A stretch of DNA of 64,000 nt from UBA4582 sp002389265 (GTDB lineage: Bacteria > Pseudomonadota > Gammaproteobacteria > Pseudomonadales > Azotimanducaceae). The notes beneath the pieces were generated by a model. That model had not been told where the DNA came from and searched no databases. It saw nothing but the letters and a program-made list of their open reading frames with translations. Positions 1 to 9,006 of the stretch are shown in pieces (the first letter of the stretch is position 1; each line of letters begins with the position of its first letter). Where the stretch lies: assembly GCA_943788825.1 (NCBI GenBank), contig CALSRT010000014.1, positions 1 to 64,000 of the forward strand. The letters run 5' to 3'. A program made the position numbers and the translations under genes.

Positions 1-500
1 GCGTCGAGCTTGCTAGCCCGGTAGTCTTCAATAGCGACGCTGACTTCAGCGATGAAATCAGCCGGATGGCTATAAATACCATTGCTCTGCCACCAATGCC
101 ACCCCGCCGGCGGTGCCAGCATGCTGGCCATGCTCCGTCGCCGGGCCTCATAAGAACCCTTTGCCAACATACCGGTGCAGTGCTGGGCGTAAAGATTTTC
201 ATAGGCAATCATATAGCTCGACAGTAAAAATCCCAGCCGCCGCATTTCAAAAACCCCAAGATCAGCACCACTATAGGCACGATACATCAGATCACTGAGT
301 ACCGGGTCACGGGCTATATCCAGCTGCAAACGGGAAAAGTGATTAGTGGTTTCTTGGGTGATCACGCTCTGGTAGCCACGCAGGCCATGGTGAATCTGTA
401 CCGCCAGATATATAACGGAGGCTATCACTGCCACCGCGCCAATGATCTCGCCGATGGCGCCCAAGTCCTGAATCGTCATAGTTGTATCCATAGGTTGCAT
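1..500 (-). CDS. Uncharacterised membrane-anchored protein (3' end beyond window)
   Basis: Read on the minus strand, an open frame of 166 codons runs from an ATG at 500 off the left edge of the window, so the C-terminus is missing. The N-terminus (MTIQDLGAIGEIIGAVAVI) followed by a hydrophobic stretch to about residue 33 gives one membrane segment, then a soluble, Trp/Tyr-rich part. Proteins with this opening are common in marine proteobacteria, but I know of no assigned function. Three ATGs (500, 491, 479) compete. A GAGG lies 2 nt before the first and 11 nt before the second, so the exact start is uncertain. Confidence 0.7.
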   Translation of the reverse strand, partial: MQPMDTTMTIQDLGAIGEIIGAVAVIASVIYLAVQIHHGLRGYQSVITQETTNHFSRLQLDIARDPVLSDLMYRAYSGADLGVFEMRRLGFLLSSYMIAYENLYAQHCTGMLAKGSYEARRRSMASMLAPPAGWHWWQSNGIYSHPADFIAEVSVAIEDYRASKLD

Positions 501-834
501 TACCTCAAGCTATGTCAAGACCACAAGGATACCACCGAGAAATTGGCACGTAGCTGTTTTTAACAAGATGCAGACGAAAGGCCAAATATCAAGACAGCCC
601 ACGCTGCCGCTATGCATTCATAGGGACCGAATCAGCAAATGAGGCAGCTAGTGGGAGAAGTGGCGTTATTCCGCCTCCACCTGAACGGGCGACTAACAAT
701 AATTATCAATCAGAGTTTAACTCACAACTTTACTCAACGCGCCTGGCCTTTTGCGCACAAATATCAGATTCGGCTTTCACCCTGTGCAGATATCTTTAGC
801 CATTAGCCTGCGGCAAAACTTACAGCACAAAGTC
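501..834. other. Intergenic region, no gene seen
   Basis: This separates the divergent left-edge gene from the SDR gene at 891. Both strands carry stops in all frames at short intervals and I see no RNA gene or repeat in it. Confidence 0.5.
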
Positions 835-884
835 ACTTCAGTTGAAGTATCATTGAGCGATCTACACTAACCTGAAATAGGAGA
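835..884 (+). promoter_or_regulatory. Palindrome overlapping a candidate promoter, plus RBS, of the SDR gene
   Basis: ACTTCAGTTGAAGT (835-848) is an inverted repeat with 6-bp arms and a 2-bp centre. It covers a possible -35 (TTGAAG, 842-847), followed after 15 bp by a possible -10 (TACACT, 863-868). A purine-rich RBS (AGGAGA, 879-884) lies 6 nt before the ATG at 891. The geometry suggests a repressor operator (inference); no cognate regulator is adjacent. Confidence 0.35.
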
Positions 885-890
885 AGATCT

Positions 891-1952
891 ATGGCACCGA
901 TACCACAAGGTGGAACAGTGGCAGTTACCGGTAGCGCAGGGTTCATCGGCGGCTGGGTAGTCCGACAGCTTTTAGACGAGGGTTATCGAGTCCGCGCCTG
1001 CGTTCGAGATACCAACGACGACGAAAAGGTTAGTTTTCTTAAGGCGATGCCAGGCTACGCATCGGGTCGGCTGACACTGCATTCGGCGAACCTTGACGAA
1101 CCCGGTTGCTTTGACCAAATCTTTAAAGGCTGCCAGGGAGTGGCGCACTTGTCCCATGTCTCCAGCTACGACGACATGGACTACGTCAAAATGGTTTGTG
1201 ATCACGTGATCAACAGCGTCAATCAGTCAGACAGCGTCAACCGCGTGGTCGTGACCTCAAGCATTGCCGCCGTCATGTCCGAAACGGATATTCAAGAACT
1301 TGTCCGACGCCCCGTCCTTTACGAGGACCGATACCCTGACGAACAAAACCCCAATCGCCAAACAAACCGTGGCCAGGGTTATTCCATGGGGAAGGTACTT
1401 GCTGAACGAGCCTTCGCTGACGCGGCCGAAGAAAGCGGTCGCTGGGATGCCATCACCTGCTGTCCCGGTGACAACGTAGGGCCTATTTTGTCGGCACATC
1501 AGAAAAACTTTGGTCCCTGGCAGCATCACATTGAAACGATGCTGCTGGGCAAGTACTCACAGAATGTCATGGGCGCTTATCGCGCCTGGTATACGGTTGA
1601 TGTGCGAGACGTAGCAGAGGCTCACATCAGGATCCTTGAAAGCGTGAATGTTAGTAATGGCGAACGCTTTATTGCCTGGTCAACAGAGACCCGCAATGTC
1701 GAAGACGTCTGCGCGAGTATCGATCGTCTTCTGCCTGAACTAGAGTTTGCGGGTGCTGAACTCGTCGACCCACTACCCGATAAAGTAAAGGCCAAGGAGG
1801 CTGAATTCAGGGCCATATGGGGCGGCTGTGAACTACGCAATGATCGCATTCGAGAAAGACTCGATATGGAATTTCGACCCCTCGATGTCTCTATTCGCGA
1901 CTGTGTAGAATCGCTCATTTCCATCGGCAAGGTAGCACACGTTCGCAGGTAA
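891..1952 (+). CDS. Extended SDR, NAD(P)-dependent epimerase/dehydratase (dihydroflavonol-reductase-like)
   Basis: The 353-residue protein has the N-terminal Rossmann signature TGSAGFIGG near residues 13-21 and the extended-SDR catalytic pair YSMGK near residue 165, with an upstream TSS that would supply the catalytic Ser. Length and order match the dihydroflavonol 4-reductase / aldehyde reductase branch, which reduces carbonyls with NADPH. The natural substrate cannot be told. It stands alone between a divergent gene and the CYP153 remnant; the start is fixed by AGGAGA 6 nt upstream. A second member of the family lies at the right edge of the window (63170), with a GASGFIG signature, so the two are paralogues rather than copies. 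Confidence 0.85.
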   Translation: MAPIPQGGTVAVTGSAGFIGGWVVRQLLDEGYRVRACVRDTNDDEKVSFLKAMPGYASGRLTLHSANLDEPGCFDQIFKGCQGVAHLSHVSSYDDMDYVKMVCDHVINSVNQSDSVNRVVVTSSIAAVMSETDIQELVRRPVLYEDRYPDEQNPNRQTNRGQGYSMGKVLAERAFADAAEESGRWDAITCCPGDNVGPILSAHQKNFGPWQHHIETMLLGKYSQNVMGAYRAWYTVDVRDVAEAHIRILESVNVSNGERFIAWSTETRNVEDVCASIDRLLPELEFAGAELVDPLPDKVKAKEAEFRAIWGGCELRNDRIRERLDMEFRPLDVSIRDCVESLISIGKVAHVRR

Positions 1953-2223
1953 TCCAGCGGCAGGATCACAGAGACAGTTTACCTATTTCGTTGCCTACCT
2001 TTATATTGGTGGCAGGAATTTAGTAAGCTGTCCTGTATTCGTCATTTTGGTCATCTCGCCCAATTATGTCGGCCTAGTCATAGTCGCCCTATTCTCTGCT
2101 GCATGAGAAGACAGAAAGCCTCACTGCAAACCACCCCATCTCGATTGCGCCAACCTTGCTTTTAGTTGACCATACGCGAGATTGGTGCCATGTTCTTCCT
2201 CTAGCGCTGCAAGAGATACTAGC

Positions 2224-3456
2224 ATGAACGCCAATCAGCTCGCCCCTACGACATAGACATCGATGCAATTGATGTTAGCCAACCAGAGTATTTCCAAAAC
2301 GACACCATTGGCCTTTACTTTGAACGTCTACGTCAAGAACGCCCGGTACACTATTGCGCAGAAAGTCGGTTTGGTCCTTACTGGTCAATCACTAAATTCA
2401 ACGACATCATGGCTATCGAGAAAGATCCTGGGAATTTTTCTTCTGATGCATATCTAGGCGGCATTCAACTCACTGATTTCCCGAAAGGTATGGAGCGAGC
2501 CAACTTTATAAACATGGACCCACCGGAGCATGATGCACAACGTAAGATAGTCAGCCCCATTGTTGCGCCCTCGAACCTCACTAATATGGAAGGAACCATT
2601 CGTGGGCATGTCATCGAGATTTTGGAGCAACTACCTCACGGCGAAGTCATTGACTGGGTAGACAAAGTGTCGATCGAATTGACCACCCGTATGTTAGCCA
2701 CACTGTTTGATTTTCCCTTCGAGCAAAGACGCAAACTAACTTACTGGTCTGAAGTAGCCTCTGCAGATCTTAGAACCAGCGGCGAAATCAACACCGAAGC
2801 AAAAAGAATCGAGGCCCTTGGCGAATGCCTTAGCACCTTCAAAAAATTGTTGATCGAGCGTGCCAACCAACCACCAAAGGGTGATCTAGTCTCTATGTTA
2901 GCTCACTCACCAATGGTCAACATGGATGATCAACAATTCCTGAGCACCCTGATCTTACTCATTATTGGTGGTAACGATACGACACGAAACTCCATATCGG
3001 GTGGGCTACTCGCGCTTATGCAAAACCCGAATGAGCTAGCAAAACTCCGAGGCAGATCCGAGCCTTGTAAAGTCGCTAGTGCCTGAAATTATCCGCTGGC
3101 AAACACCCCTGACTCACATGCGTAGAACAACAACTCGTGAAGTGCAGATCAGGGGAGTGACAATTCCTGCAGGGGCGAAAGTCGCTATGTGGTATCTGTC
3201 GGGGAATCGAGACGAGCAAGTCATAGAAGATGCAGATCACTTTATTGTCGATCGTAAGAACCCACGACACCATTTGTCCTTTGGCTTCGGTATTCATCGC
3301 TGTGTCGGCAATCGCCTCGCAGAAATGCAGATCCGAATCTTGTGGGAAGAAATTCTTGCTCGGGGTTTGAGCTTCGAACTCATGGGCGAACCGAAACGCA
3401 CCTACTCCCATGTGATTCATGGCTTTGCCACAATGCCGGTAAAGTTAGGTCGCTAA
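2224..3456 (+). pseudogene. Cytochrome P450, CYP153 family (alkane / fatty-acid omega-hydroxylase), two frameshifts
   Basis: Three reading-frame segments together encode a nearly complete P450 of about 410 residues. From the ATG at 2224 eight codons are readable, then one base is missing in the C-run near 2243-2246. The frame from 2247 carries the N-terminal CYP153 pattern (YDIDIDAIDVSQPEYF, FGPYWSITKF), SPIVAP, LATLFDFPFEQRRKLTYW and the I-helix GGNDTTRNS. One extra base at about 3051 shifts to the last frame, with the ExxR motif in PEIIRWQTP and the haem loop FGFGIHRCVGN. No nonsense codon occurs outside the two slips. CYP153 enzymes hydroxylate terminal carbons of alkanes and fatty acids and need ferredoxin and reductase partners, which are not in this window. 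Either the gene is recently inactivated or the assembly has two indels. Confidence 0.85.
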
Positions 3457-3548
3457 CTTCCCCGTACTGGCCGATATAGAACTAGCCATTCTCGTGACTC
3501 AACCACGGATTGAGCTAAAACCAGGGGAAAGTTAGGACCTTACAGACT

Positions 3549-3603
3549 CCTCTTTCCCTCTTTCCCTCTTTCCCTCTTTCCCTTTTCCCTTATTCCCTTA
3601 TTC
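3549..3603. repeat. 8-bp minisatellite (CTCTTTCC)n, pyrimidine-rich
   Basis: About four near-perfect copies of an 8-bp unit (CTCTTTCC) are followed by degenerate TTTTCCC and TTATTCCC units, giving a strand-biased polypyrimidine tract. It lies between the 3' ends of the converging CYP153 remnant and the MFS gene. The T/C asymmetry could favour triplex or slippage structures (inference). Confidence 0.8.
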
Positions 3604-3678
3604 CTATCTGCTCCTGTTCCGATCGGTATTTATTCGGAGTCGATATAACCCGCTGAATATTTTTTGCGCCGCAGCCAC

Positions 3679-5064
3679 TTAGGCATGAATGTCCTTCCCG
3701 CTCGTTTCAGTGAGCATATAGACTGAACCGATAGTTACCAAAGCCGCGATGGCAATGTAGACAGAGACATACACAATGCCAAATTCTTTCCATAGCAAGA
3801 CGGCAATAGTCGGGGCGAAGGCACCGCCCAATATCGCGCCAATCTGATAGCCGAGTGAGGCACCTGAGTAACGCACCTGAGTGGAGAACAACTCAGTATA
3901 AAAAGCGGCTTGGGGACCATATTGCATCGCCATAAAACTTAAACCGCCGGAGATGGCGATAACAATCAGGAAAAAGTTACCCGTATCAATCAGCGGAAAT
4001 AGCGCGAAAGCCCAAATCCCCAACAAGGCAGCACCGGCGAGATACACACCCCGACGACCGTGGCGATCGGAATAAGATGCGGCTTGAAATTGCACAGCAA
4101 GCTGAACCACGCTGGCGATGAGTACCGCCGACAACATCGTACTGCGCGGTAGTCCCAGTCCAGATTCATTGGTTCCATAGGCGACGACAAATGCAATCAA
4201 AATGTAGAAGGTCACCTGAATCGAAATAAATGCACCCGCTGCCAACGCGATGCGCATCGGATAAATACGCAAGGCTTCCAAAATAGGAGACCGATCCAAA
4301 TTCACCTCACTGGGATCGACAACCTCGCTGACGGCTTTAATCGATCCTTCAGCTCGTTTGCGTAACTTGATTGCTTCCAGCTCTTTAAATGCGGGCGTCT
4401 CTTCCAGATGCAATTGCACATACATACTGATCCCAATGAGAATTACACTTGCGAGAAATGGCAGACGCCAGCCCCAGGATAAAAATGCATCGTCAGACAT
4501 TGTGGCGCCTATCGCTAAAAACGCGAGATTCGCGAGAATCACTCCCATAGGCGCACCAGCCTGAGCAAACGCACCATAATAGCCACGTCGGTTCGAAGGT
4601 GCGCTTTCTGTGACAAGGAGCATTGCTCCACCCCACTGGCCACCAATGGCGAGACCTTGAATAAACCGGAGTAAAACGAGTAATAGCGGCGCAAATATAC
4701 CGATCGTCTCATAAGTGGGTAACAGTCCGATCAAAGTCGTACCACCACCCATAATTAATAGCGCTACGACCAGTGTCTGCTTGCGCCCCACGCGATCGCC
4801 ATAGTGCCCAAAGATAATGCCACCCAGAGGCCGGGCAATAAATCCCACCGCAAAGGTACTGAAGGAAGCTATCAACGCCACTGTCGCCGGCATGTCTGCT
4901 GGGAAAAAAGCTGTAGGAAAAATCAGAGCAGCTGCGGTACCGTAGATAAAGAAGTCATACCATTCGATGCTGGTCCCCGCGAGCGCAGTGCCTGCAACTT
5001 TCCGCATATTTTTTTCGTTATGCTCGTCGGGTGATTCCGCTGGCAAAGCTGCACTATCGTTCAT
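3679..5064 (-). CDS. MFS transporter, metabolite:H+ symporter (MHS) family
   Basis: The 461-residue protein has about 12 hydrophobic segments. The opening GTSIEWYDFFIYGTAAAL and the loop GHYGDRVGRKQTL are hallmarks of the MHS family (shikimate, alpha-ketoglutarate, proline/betaine permeases), which import organic acids or compatible solutes with protons. The substrate is not predictable. The start at 5064 has AGGT 6 nt upstream. It shares strand with the CoA-transferase (5200) and acyl-CoA dehydrogenase (6528) upstream, with gaps of 135 and 143 bp, so a loose catabolic group importing and CoA-activating a carboxylic acid is plausible (inference). Confidence 0.85.
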   Translation of the reverse strand: MNDSAALPAESPDEHNEKNMRKVAGTALAGTSIEWYDFFIYGTAAALIFPTAFFPADMPATVALIASFSTFAVGFIARPLGGIIFGHYGDRVGRKQTLVVALLIMGGGTTLIGLLPTYETIGIFAPLLLVLLRFIQGLAIGGQWGGAMLLVTESAPSNRRGYYGAFAQAGAPMGVILANLAFLAIGATMSDDAFLSWGWRLPFLASVILIGISMYVQLHLEETPAFKELEAIKLRKRAEGSIKAVSEVVDPSEVNLDRSPILEALRIYPMRIALAAGAFISIQVTFYILIAFVVAYGTNESGLGLPRSTMLSAVLIASVVQLAVQFQAASYSDRHGRRGVYLAGAALLGIWAFALFPLIDTGNFFLIVIAISGGLSFMAMQYGPQAAFYTELFSTQVRYSGASLGYQIGAILGGAFAPTIAVLLWKEFGIVYVSVYIAIAALVTIGSVYMLTETSGKDIHA

Positions 5065-5199
5065 AAGAAGACCTGCTTATTATTATTTTTTAATCGAAGA
5101 ATAGGTTGCCACAGGTTACGTCTTGAGACAATGAAGGAAGCCTATCAGTAGAGATGAGCTATCAGCTAGAAAATTGTTAGATCCCTGCGCCTTGTCTAG

Positions 5200-6384
5200 T
5201 TAAGCCACCACGCCCTTCGCCTTATAGTTTTGAATATCTGCTGCGGTAAGATTCAGCCTTGCGAGCACAGCATCGGTATGTTCTCCGTGGGTCGGGCTGG
5301 GACCACCGGGGGTCAACACCTCACCACCGAACCGGGGGGCGGCTTTCATCATTCGCATAGCCCCCATAGAGGGATGATCAAAAGTCGCCAAGGATTCGTT
5401 GGCTACCAGTTGCTCCTGACTCAACACCTCATCGAGACTCAGACACTTCGCGCAGGGCACATCGTGAGCCTGCAGTTTCTGCAGGGCATCGTCGGTGGTG
5501 AGACCTGAAAAGGCATCTCGGACCAAGGCAATATAAATGTCGCGGTTAGCCGCTATCCCTTCTGGCGTCTGGAATCGGGGATCCTCGATCAGAGCCTCGA
5601 GACCAACTGCCCTGAGCATACCATTGCGTTGTTTTTCAACGCCCGCGGAAAACGTCAGACCACCATCGGCAGTTAATGTGAGTTCATAGATCAGATCAGA
5701 CAGGAGTGGCTGCGGATCGATGTCGTCGTCCAACAAGGTATGATTCATAAACGCATCAGGGAATAAAAAGAACAGTCCCGAATCCAGCATCGACAGGTCG
5801 ATATGCTGACCGTCACCGGTTTTCTCGCGCAGATACAAGGCACTGGTCACTGCTTGGCAAGCGGTATAGGCGGTAATCTTGTCACATACCAAATTACGAA
5901 TAAAAACTGGCGTTCCGAGCCCCTGGGCTGCAGTCATGCCAGCATGGGCCTGGATGATAGGGTCATAGGCAGGCGCACTGCCTAGGGGTCCCTGATGGCC
6001 GAATCCAGAGATAGCCATATAGATCAGTCGTGGATTAATGGCACGCAGTTGTTCGCTACCCAGATTCAATTTATCCATCACACCGGGGCGAAAGTTATGG
6101 ATCACAATATCCACATCAGGCATCAAGCGACGCACCAACTCTTGGCCGGCGGCATCCTTCAAATTGATTCTGATAGATTCTTTACCGCGATTGCAGTTCG
6201 CGAACAAGGCCGACATACCGGCCTTGCTGGCGCCGATATAGCGCATCGGGTCACCCATCTCAATGGGCTCAACCTTGATCACGCAAGCCCCCTGCTCCGC
6301 CATCATCATGGCGGCGAAGGATGCGGTGATCATGGTGGAAAATTCCAATACTGTCACGCCAGCTAATGGTTTCATTAAGGGCAT
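5200..6384 (-). CDS. CaiB/BaiF family III CoA-transferase
   Basis: The 394-residue protein begins with the family pattern PLAGVTVLEFSTMITASFAAMMMAEQG, followed by VIKVEP and GDPMR, and carries AYDPIIQAHAGM around residue 145, where the catalytic Asp of formyl-CoA transferase-type enzymes sits. These enzymes move CoA between carboxylic acids, for example in carnitine, bile-acid, oxalate and racemase chemistry. Size and order are normal, so the gene appears intact. Neighbours are an MHS transporter and an acyl-CoA dehydrogenase on the same strand, which fits uptake, CoA activation and oxidation of one acid. No clear ribosome-binding site precedes 6384; the alternative ATG three codons in (6375) is no better. 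Confidence 0.85.
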   Translation of the reverse strand: MPLMKPLAGVTVLEFSTMITASFAAMMMAEQGACVIKVEPIEMGDPMRYIGASKAGMSALFANCNRGKESIRINLKDAAGQELVRRLMPDVDIVIHNFRPGVMDKLNLGSEQLRAINPRLIYMAISGFGHQGPLGSAPAYDPIIQAHAGMTAAQGLGTPVFIRNLVCDKITAYTACQAVTSALYLREKTGDGQHIDLSMLDSGLFFLFPDAFMNHTLLDDDIDPQPLLSDLIYELTLTADGGLTFSAGVEKQRNGMLRAVGLEALIEDPRFQTPEGIAANRDIYIALVRDAFSGLTTDDALQKLQAHDVPCAKCLSLDEVLSQEQLVANESLATFDHPSMGAMRMMKAAPRFGGEVLTPGGPSPTHGEHTDAVLARLNLTAADIQNYKAKGVVA

Positions 6385-6527
6385 CGCTTTGTTAGTCGTG
6401 CATTAATATTGTCTTACAACGGCCGACAATCAGCGGGTCCAACAACGAGCAAAAGGTAAACCTCGCGGCCAGCCTCTTACTCGCGCCGTCGCTATAAGGA
6501 CAGGTGAGGGTCGACTATTTCTCCAGC

Positions 6528-7874
6528 CTATTTTTCTAAATAATCAGCTATCACCTGCTCAAATTTATCCTGAGCCTTCGCCACCAACTTAGGAATATGG
6601 TAGGTGGGAAACAGGTCATCGCAAGCTTCATAATCTCGCAACATTAGTTTCGCCAGGTTCGCCGCATGAGATTCTGAAGATCCATCCATGATGCCCATAT
6701 AGGGCGCAGACATCCACATGTCGCCAAGGGGCGTTTCATTCGACATACCCAACGCACCATGCAGATGGATGGCACGGTAAACAATATCGTGATTCACTTT
6801 CGCTGCTGAAATCTTGATCGCTGCTATTTCTTTGCGAATTTCTCGAGTGTACTTACCGGTCTTATCAATCAGCCAGGCCGTATAGAGCACATGTAAGCGA
6901 AATTGCTTCAGCTGGATAAAAGATTCAGCAAGATCCGCCTGCACCATTTGCTTGTCGGCCAGGCGCTCGCCCTTGGTTCGACGACTCAGGGCCCGCTCGC
7001 AGGCCATATCCAGAGCATACTGACAGACACCCACAGCGCGCATCGCATGGTGCACTCGGCCGCCGCTCAAGCGAGTTTGGGAACCCACAAAGCCGCCACC
7101 TTCTTCACCCAACAATGCATCACTAGGCAGACGAACGTTGTCATATTTAATATAGGCATGGCCGCCCAGACGACGCTTGCTATCATCATATTTCATCTCA
7201 ATAGGCGTACCAAACCCGTGAACGTCTCTGACGATCTCGACACCAGGCGTATTTCTGTCCACCAGAAACATGGAGGCTCGCTCCAGCAAAGGCTTGTCTG
7301 GCGCCGTGATCGCCATCACGATCAAAAAGTCTGCACCTGCACCGTTCGAGGTATACCATTTCTCGCCGGACAACACCCATTCATCACCATCGCGCACTGC
7401 CTTGCATTTGAATTCACCGGGTTCACCTGCGTGGGGTTCCGTCATGGAAAATGCTGAGCGTTTTTCACCCGCTAACAATGGCTCAAGATACTTCTTTTTC
7501 TGCGCCTCAGTACCGTTGTGAGCGATCAATTCCATGTTGCCGGTATCTGGCGCCTGACAACCGAATACTGTTGGTCCCATGCGAGTTCGACCAAGAATTT
7601 CGTTCAGCAGGCATAGCTTGACCTGGCCAAGCCCCGGCCCACCTAGATCCTCGCCAAGGTGAAAGCCCCACAGGCCCTGTGCTTTAACTTGTGCTTGCAA
7701 GCTCTTGATATAGGCACGAACAGCTTTCATGCTGTCTTCGTCCAGCGGGTTACCCTGCTTGTCCTCACCTACGCGCATGAAATGATCGAGTGGCTCTACC
7801 TCTTCGCTAACGAATTTTTTCACCCAGTCAATTTGTACCTGAAATTCCGGATCCACATCAAAATCAATGGCCAT
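6528..7874 (-). CDS. Acyl-CoA dehydrogenase (ACAD10/11-like FadE)
   Basis: Residues FSMTEPHAGEPG and the C-terminal HGALGMSNETPLG place this 448-residue FAD flavoenzyme in the long acyl-CoA dehydrogenase branch that resembles ACAD10/ACAD11 catalytic domains. It would introduce the alpha-beta double bond into an acyl-CoA and pass electrons to ETF. The start is set at 7874 (MAIDFDVDPEF), with GGAG 9 nt upstream; a TTG five codons earlier overlaps that ribosome site and is unlikely. Upstream, 27 bp before the start, is a 13-bp triple tandem repeat. It is co-directional with the CoA-transferase and MHS transporter. Confidence 0.88.
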   Translation of the reverse strand: MAIDFDVDPEFQVQIDWVKKFVSEEVEPLDHFMRVGEDKQGNPLDEDSMKAVRAYIKSLQAQVKAQGLWGFHLGEDLGGPGLGQVKLCLLNEILGRTRMGPTVFGCQAPDTGNMELIAHNGTEAQKKKYLEPLLAGEKRSAFSMTEPHAGEPGEFKCKAVRDGDEWVLSGEKWYTSNGAGADFLIVMAITAPDKPLLERASMFLVDRNTPGVEIVRDVHGFGTPIEMKYDDSKRRLGGHAYIKYDNVRLPSDALLGEEGGGFVGSQTRLSGGRVHHAMRAVGVCQYALDMACERALSRRTKGERLADKQMVQADLAESFIQLKQFRLHVLYTAWLIDKTGKYTREIRKEIAAIKISAAKVNHDIVYRAIHLHGALGMSNETPLGDMWMSAPYMGIMDGSSESHAANLAKLMLRDYEACDDLFPTYHIPKLVAKAQDKFEQVIADYLEK

Positions 7875-7901
7875 TACTGTGCTCTCCAAGTGCTAGTCAA
7901 T

Positions 7902-7940
7902 GTTGCGATTAAAAGTTGCGATTAAAAGTTGCTATTAACA
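7902..7940. repeat. 13-bp tandem repeat, three copies
   Basis: GTTGCGATTAAAA occurs at 7902-7914 and 7915-7927, and GTTGCTATTAACA at 7928-7940. The array lies in the leader of the acyl-CoA dehydrogenase, so copy-number changes would alter the spacing between promoter and start. Confidence 0.9.
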
Positions 7941-8046
7941 GGCTGCTATCTAACGGTTGAAGTCAATTCTTACCACAGCTACTTGAGGATACTGTAACAC
8001 TGAAAACAGTACGCTGGCGAATCTCACGAGTAGCCGATCTAGCGCG

Positions 8047-8334
8047 CTAATCCAGGACATGGTGAAAGCCTATTTTCACCTTATTCATTGCCCACGCAGT
8101 CAGATTCTTACTGATCGCTTTCGAGTAATCTTGCTGAAAATGAAGATCAATAGCCGCCCGATCGCGCCATTCTTCATAAAAGAACAGGCAGTGCTCGATC
8201 TCTGGTGAAATCAGAAACCGATGGCTGATGCATCCAGGTTCGCGTCTGGAAGCCTCTACATGAGCCCGAGTTTGCTCCAACGCCTCTTGCCAGTGCTCGG
8301 GGGCTACCATGACCTCTGAGGTGATAATGATCAT
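8047..8334 (-). CDS. ABM-fold (antibiotic biosynthesis monooxygenase / YgiN-like) protein
   Basis: A 95-residue single-domain protein with the ferredoxin-like ABM pattern: a beta strand MIIITSEVMV, the central REPGCISHRF and the strand CLFFYEEWRDRAAIDLHFQ. Members are small dimeric oxygenases or quinol monooxygenases, or simply act in redox detoxification; the fold does not fix the substrate. GAGGAG lies 7 nt before the ATG at 8334. It is divergent from liuR and separated from it by about 275 bp, which hold a 12-bp palindrome (ATCTACGTAGAT, 8446-8457) and the LiuR-type operator, so it could share regulation with the liu operon (inference). Confidence 0.8.
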   Translation of the reverse strand: MIIITSEVMVAPEHWQEALEQTRAHVEASRREPGCISHRFLISPEIEHCLFFYEEWRDRAAIDLHFQQDYSKAISKNLTAWAMNKVKIGFHHVLD

Positions 8335-8543
8335 ATAAATGCTCCTCTTGTTATTGTGTCAGAAAAATTTCTATCAGGTCGGATTAACAGCAACGGCGCT
8401 AACGCTAAACGACCCAAAGACACCCTTGTTCCGCAGCGTAGCAGAATCTACGTAGATCCGCCTCGACGGGTACCCTGAGCCTTAAACCCGCAGCAGAGTC
8501 TGCCGAACTGATATTGAAGCTAACGCTGCAGCTGACCCGGATG

Positions 8544-8578
8544 TTGACGTTGACGTTAACGTCAAGTTTTCGTAAAGT
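8544..8578 (+). promoter_or_regulatory. LiuR-type operator and promoter of the liu operon
   Basis: TTGACGTTAACGTCAA (8550-8565) is a perfect 16-bp palindrome. Its first hexamer TTGACG can act as a -35, and TAAAGT (8573-8578) lies 17 bp downstream as a -10; a second TTGACG begins at 8544. An ACGT-N2-ACGT-like palindrome is the type of site assigned to LiuR by comparative genomics in proteobacteria (recalled, not checked here). Overlap with the -35 fits autorepression relieved by a leucine-pathway acyl-CoA. Confidence 0.65.
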
Positions 8579-8610
8579 CCCATCACTTGATGTTTTGGCA
8601 CACGATCTTC

Positions 8611-9006
8611 ATGCCCCACAAAACCCACACCATATCGGAACTCGCTCGAGCCTTCGATATCACGACCCGCACGATCCGCTTTTACGAGGAAAAAGGCCTG
8701 CTCAACCCACAACGCGTGGGCCAGCAACGTCGCTACACCGACGCTGATAGAGTACGCCTCACTTTAATCCAACGAGGCAAGCGAATCGGTATGTCACTGC
8801 AGGAGTCTCAGGCCATCATTGAGATGTACGACCCGGCACAGGGAAACGTCGAACAATTGGAGCGATTGCTCGATAACGTCAGCGAGCGAAAGCAGCAACT
8901 ACACGCACAGATGCAGGATTTGAAACAGATGCTGACAGAACTCGATGATGTCGAGAAACGCTGTCAGCAGGCCCTCAACATCGTCAACAAGAAGGAAGAC
9001 AACTAG
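8611..9006 (+). CDS. liuR: MerR-family regulator of leucine/isovalerate degradation
   Basis: The N-terminal winged helix reads THTISELARAFDITTRTIRFYEEKGL with the QRRYTDADRVRL wing, followed by GKRIGMSLQES and a C-terminal coiled coil (residues about 85-120). This matches LiuR, a MerR-type repressor of branched-chain amino acid genes, and lacks metal-binding Cys pairs. The start is set at the ATG at 8611 (MPHKTHTIS), as LiuR proteins usually begin a few residues before YxISxLA; ATG at 8590 is possible. The stop codon is immediately followed by the ATG of liuA at 9007, showing tight coupling. It should bind the palindrome at 8550-8565. Confidence 0.85.
   Translation: MPHKTHTISELARAFDITTRTIRFYEEKGLLNPQRVGQQRRYTDADRVRLTLIQRGKRIGMSLQESQAIIEMYDPAQGNVEQLERLLDNVSERKQQLHAQMQDLKQMLTELDDVEKRCQQALNIVNKKEDN

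Noticed and set aside
2124..2225. Minus-strand 33-codon frame (start MLVSLAALEEEHGTNLAYG) divergent from the CYP153 remnant
   Set aside because: Protein-like composition, but it shares its start with the P450 start, has no ribosome site and I know no match; could be a remnant but not supportable.
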